DNA from: JAJDXW01 sp965202895 | GTDB lineage: Bacteria > Pseudomonadota > Gammaproteobacteria > HK1 | Assembly (NCBI GenBank): GCA_965202895.1 | Contig: OZ241901.1 | Span: 5,146,001-5,210,000, forward strand | Reading direction: 5' to 3' | DNA length: 64,000 bases | In this document: in pieces, positions 62,629-64,000 of the stretch | How the letters are laid out: every line of letters begins with the position of its first letter | Numbering within the stretch: the first letter of the stretch is position 1 | Notes under the pieces: generated by a model | Seen by the model: only the letters and a program-made list of their open reading frames with translations | Database searches by the model: none | What the model was told of the DNA's origin: nothing | Made by a program: the position numbers and the translations under genes

Positions 62629-64000
62629 CTAGTCCATGTGGACCGGGGTGAGGGACTGGAACCAGTTGCGGGCCTGGACGAAGCCCTTGACCTGCTTCGT
62701 CATCGCCCGCGGGGCCACGTCGTGCACCACCCAGAGGAAGAGCGCGTTGTCCACCTCCCGGGTATGCACCTTCGCGAGCCAGCCGTTGCGTTCCTCGGGG
62801 GTGAACGCGAGCGAGGCGTTTTCGAGCAGCTCGTCCATCTCCTCGTCGCAGTGGTAGCCCCAGTTCACGCCGGCCGGCGCATGGAGATCGCAGCGCAGGA
62901 ACCGGGTGAAGCTGCTGTACGGGTCCTGGGTCGTGTAGCTCACGTTGATGCCGTGCGCCCCGAGCGATTGCTCGGCCTTCGCCCCCGCCCGCCAGCGGTC
63001 GAGCAGGCTCTGCCACTCCATGACCTCGAACTCGACCTCGATCCCGACCTCCTTCAGGTTCTGCTGCATGTACTCGTTCATGGGGAGGGGCAGCATCTGG
63101 CCGGACCCGCTCGCCGAGATCAGCATCCTGGTCCGGACCGGGTTGTCCGGCCCGAAGCCCGCCTCCGCGAGCAGGGCCTTCGCGGCCTCCGGGTCGTACT
63201 CGGGCACGAAGCTCGGCGTCCCGAACCACGGGTCCCCGGGCGAGACGTGCCCCTTCGCCTGGATGGCGTAGCCGCCGAGCAGGGCGACGATGCCGTCGCG
63301 GTCGATCGCGAGGTTCGCCGCCTTGCGCACCCGGACGTCGTTCCAGGGCGAGCCTTCGACGCGGCTCAGGTGCCAGGACCAGACGTGCGGATAGAGGTTC
63401 GACGAGATGACCATGCCGCGTTCCACGAGCCGCGGGATCGCGTCCGGCGCCGGCGCCTCGATCCAGTCCACCTGCCCCGCGAGCAGCGCCGCGGTGCGGG
63501 CGTTCGGGTCCGGGAGCGGCACGGTGACCACCTTGTCGAGCTTCGGCTGGCGCGACGGGTCCCAGTGGTCCGCGAAGGGCACGAACTCGGCGCGCTCCCG
63601 GGGGACCAGCTCGACGAGCTGCCAGGGGCCGGTGCCGGAGGGCTTCTCCGCGAACTCGTTCCAGTCGCCGCCGACCTCGGCGAACCGGGCCGGGCTCGAC
63701 ATCAGGATGTAGCAGACCTGGTACGGGAAGAAGCTGTCCGGGGACTTGGTGGTGAACTCGATGGTATGCGAATCGATCTTCTTCCAGCCCTTCGCGTTGG
63801 TCGCCGGGTCGTAGGCGAGGGACGGGATGCGGAAGTTCACCAGGGACGCCATCCGCGCGCTGTACTGCGGGGAGTCCTTGTCGAACAGCCGGTCGAAGTT
63901 CCAGAGCACCGCATCGGCGTCGAAGTCCGACCCGTCGTGGAACTTCACGCCCTTGCGGAGCCGGAACGTCCACCGGGTCTTGTCGGCCTCGTCGACCTCC
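62629..64000 (-). CDS. Peptide ABC transporter solute-binding protein (SBP_bac_5), 5' end outside the window
   Basis: The frame runs off the right edge and is in-frame open to 64000: TRWTFRLRKGVKFHDGSDFD is the classic cluster C (family 5) binding-protein block, normally about 80-100 residues from the N-terminus, so the signal peptide lies beyond the window. Later blocks include SAALLAGQVDW-like AALLAGQVDWIEAPAPDAIP, VRKAANLAIDRDGIVALLGG and AKALLAEAGFGPDNPVRTRM. The C-terminus ends NWFQSLTPVHMD. It would deliver peptides, opines or similar compounds to the permeases. It is the first gene of the operon seen here. Confidence 0.92.
   Translation of the reverse strand, partial: EVDEADKTRWTFRLRKGVKFHDGSDFDADAVLWNFDRLFDKDSPQYSARMASLVNFRIPSLAYDPATNAKGWKKIDSHTIEFTTKSPDSFFPYQVCYILMSSPARFAEVGGDWNEFAEKPSGTGPWQLVELVPRERAEFVPFADHWDPSRQPKLDKVVTVPLPDPNARTAALLAGQVDWIEAPAPDAIPRLVERGMVISSNLYPHVWSWHLSRVEGSPWNDVRVRKAANLAIDRDGIVALLGGYAIQAKGHVSPGDPWFGTPSFVPEYDPEAAKALLAEAGFGPDNPVRTRMLISASGSGQMLPLPMNEYMQQNLKEVGIEVEFEVMEWQSLLDRWRAGAKAEQSLGAHGINVSYTTQDPYSSFTRFLRCDLHAPAGVNWGYHCDEEMDELLENASLAFTPEERNGWLAKVHTREVDNALFLWVVHDVAPRAMTKQVKGFVQARNWFQSLTPVHMD

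Noticed and set aside
1..64000. tRNA, rRNA or integrase attachment sites flanking the defence island
   Set aside because: No tRNA cloverleaf, rRNA segment or integrase gene was found by eye, so no attachment sites are claimed.

Overview
This window comes from a GC-rich bacterial chromosome. Gene types and the dispersed palindromic repeats suggest Pseudomonadota, but nothing here fixes the taxon: there is no rRNA, tRNA, CRISPR array or core housekeeping gene. It may be a metagenome-derived contig, because several genes differ from an intact reading frame by one base. It alternates between ordinary catabolic and transport genes and three stretches rich in anti-phage, toxin-antitoxin and mobile-element genes.

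Layout. 1-5.7 kb: a truncated IS1380-type transposase, a small membrane coiled-coil protein, a frameshifted HEPN/Toprim defence gene, a second IS1380 end, and a decayed type ISP-like restriction-methylase. 5.7-13.1 kb: scattered metabolic genes (sterol desaturase-like, LarA-like, SMP-30-like, EamA transporter, glutathione S-transferase) separated by long spacers full of a composite palindromic repeat. 13.6-21.9 kb: a plus-strand conflict cluster with a frameshifted BrnT toxin, a 1518-residue GHKL-ATPase/helicase that begins with a BrnA-like antitoxin N-terminus, an AlbA_2/Schlafen-type protein, a frameshifted dual-OB protein and two overlapping DUF488 genes. 22.3-26.8 kb: an unknown His-rich protein, an M81 (MlrC) peptidase and a Gfo/Idh/MocA oxidoreductase.

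27.0-55.0 kb is the main defence island. An XRE regulator with a near-consensus, apparently leaderless promoter and its 342-residue partner lie at its left edge; everything else is on the minus strand. The frame is a four-protein restriction-like system: DUF499 ATPase, DUF3780, DUF1156 DNA methylase and a PLD-SNF2-type helicase. These core genes are not contiguous. Between DUF3780 and DUF1156 lie an N6-adenine methylase/nuclease pair, a Rieske oxygenase, an orphan FitA-type antitoxin and a DUF5131-TcmP fusion. Between DUF1156 and the helicase lie two modules: a hypothetical-ParA-RelA/SpoT operon with its own promoter, and an AbiEii-like/SIR2 pair. The two are separated by a fossil made of the first codons of a second helicase copy joined to the last codons of a second DUF1156 copy. 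This fossil implies that the DUF1156-helicase unit was once tandemly duplicated and that each methylase/helicase junction now holds a different immune module. I regard this cargo-slot arrangement, and the ParA-RelA/SpoT operon within it, as the most likely novelty in the window.

55.7-64 kb returns to metabolism: a dihydrodipicolinate synthase-family protein, a TauD/TfdA dioxygenase, a probable MITE, and a dipeptide-type ABC transporter operon whose solute-binding protein runs off the right end.

Two themes recur. Palindromic repeats have entered coding sequences in frame (the DUF1156 gene and the DUF5131-TcmP junction). Four defence genes (HEPN/Toprim, BrnT, dual-OB, AbiEii) each carry exactly one frameshift, so either they are being silenced or the assembly has indel errors.
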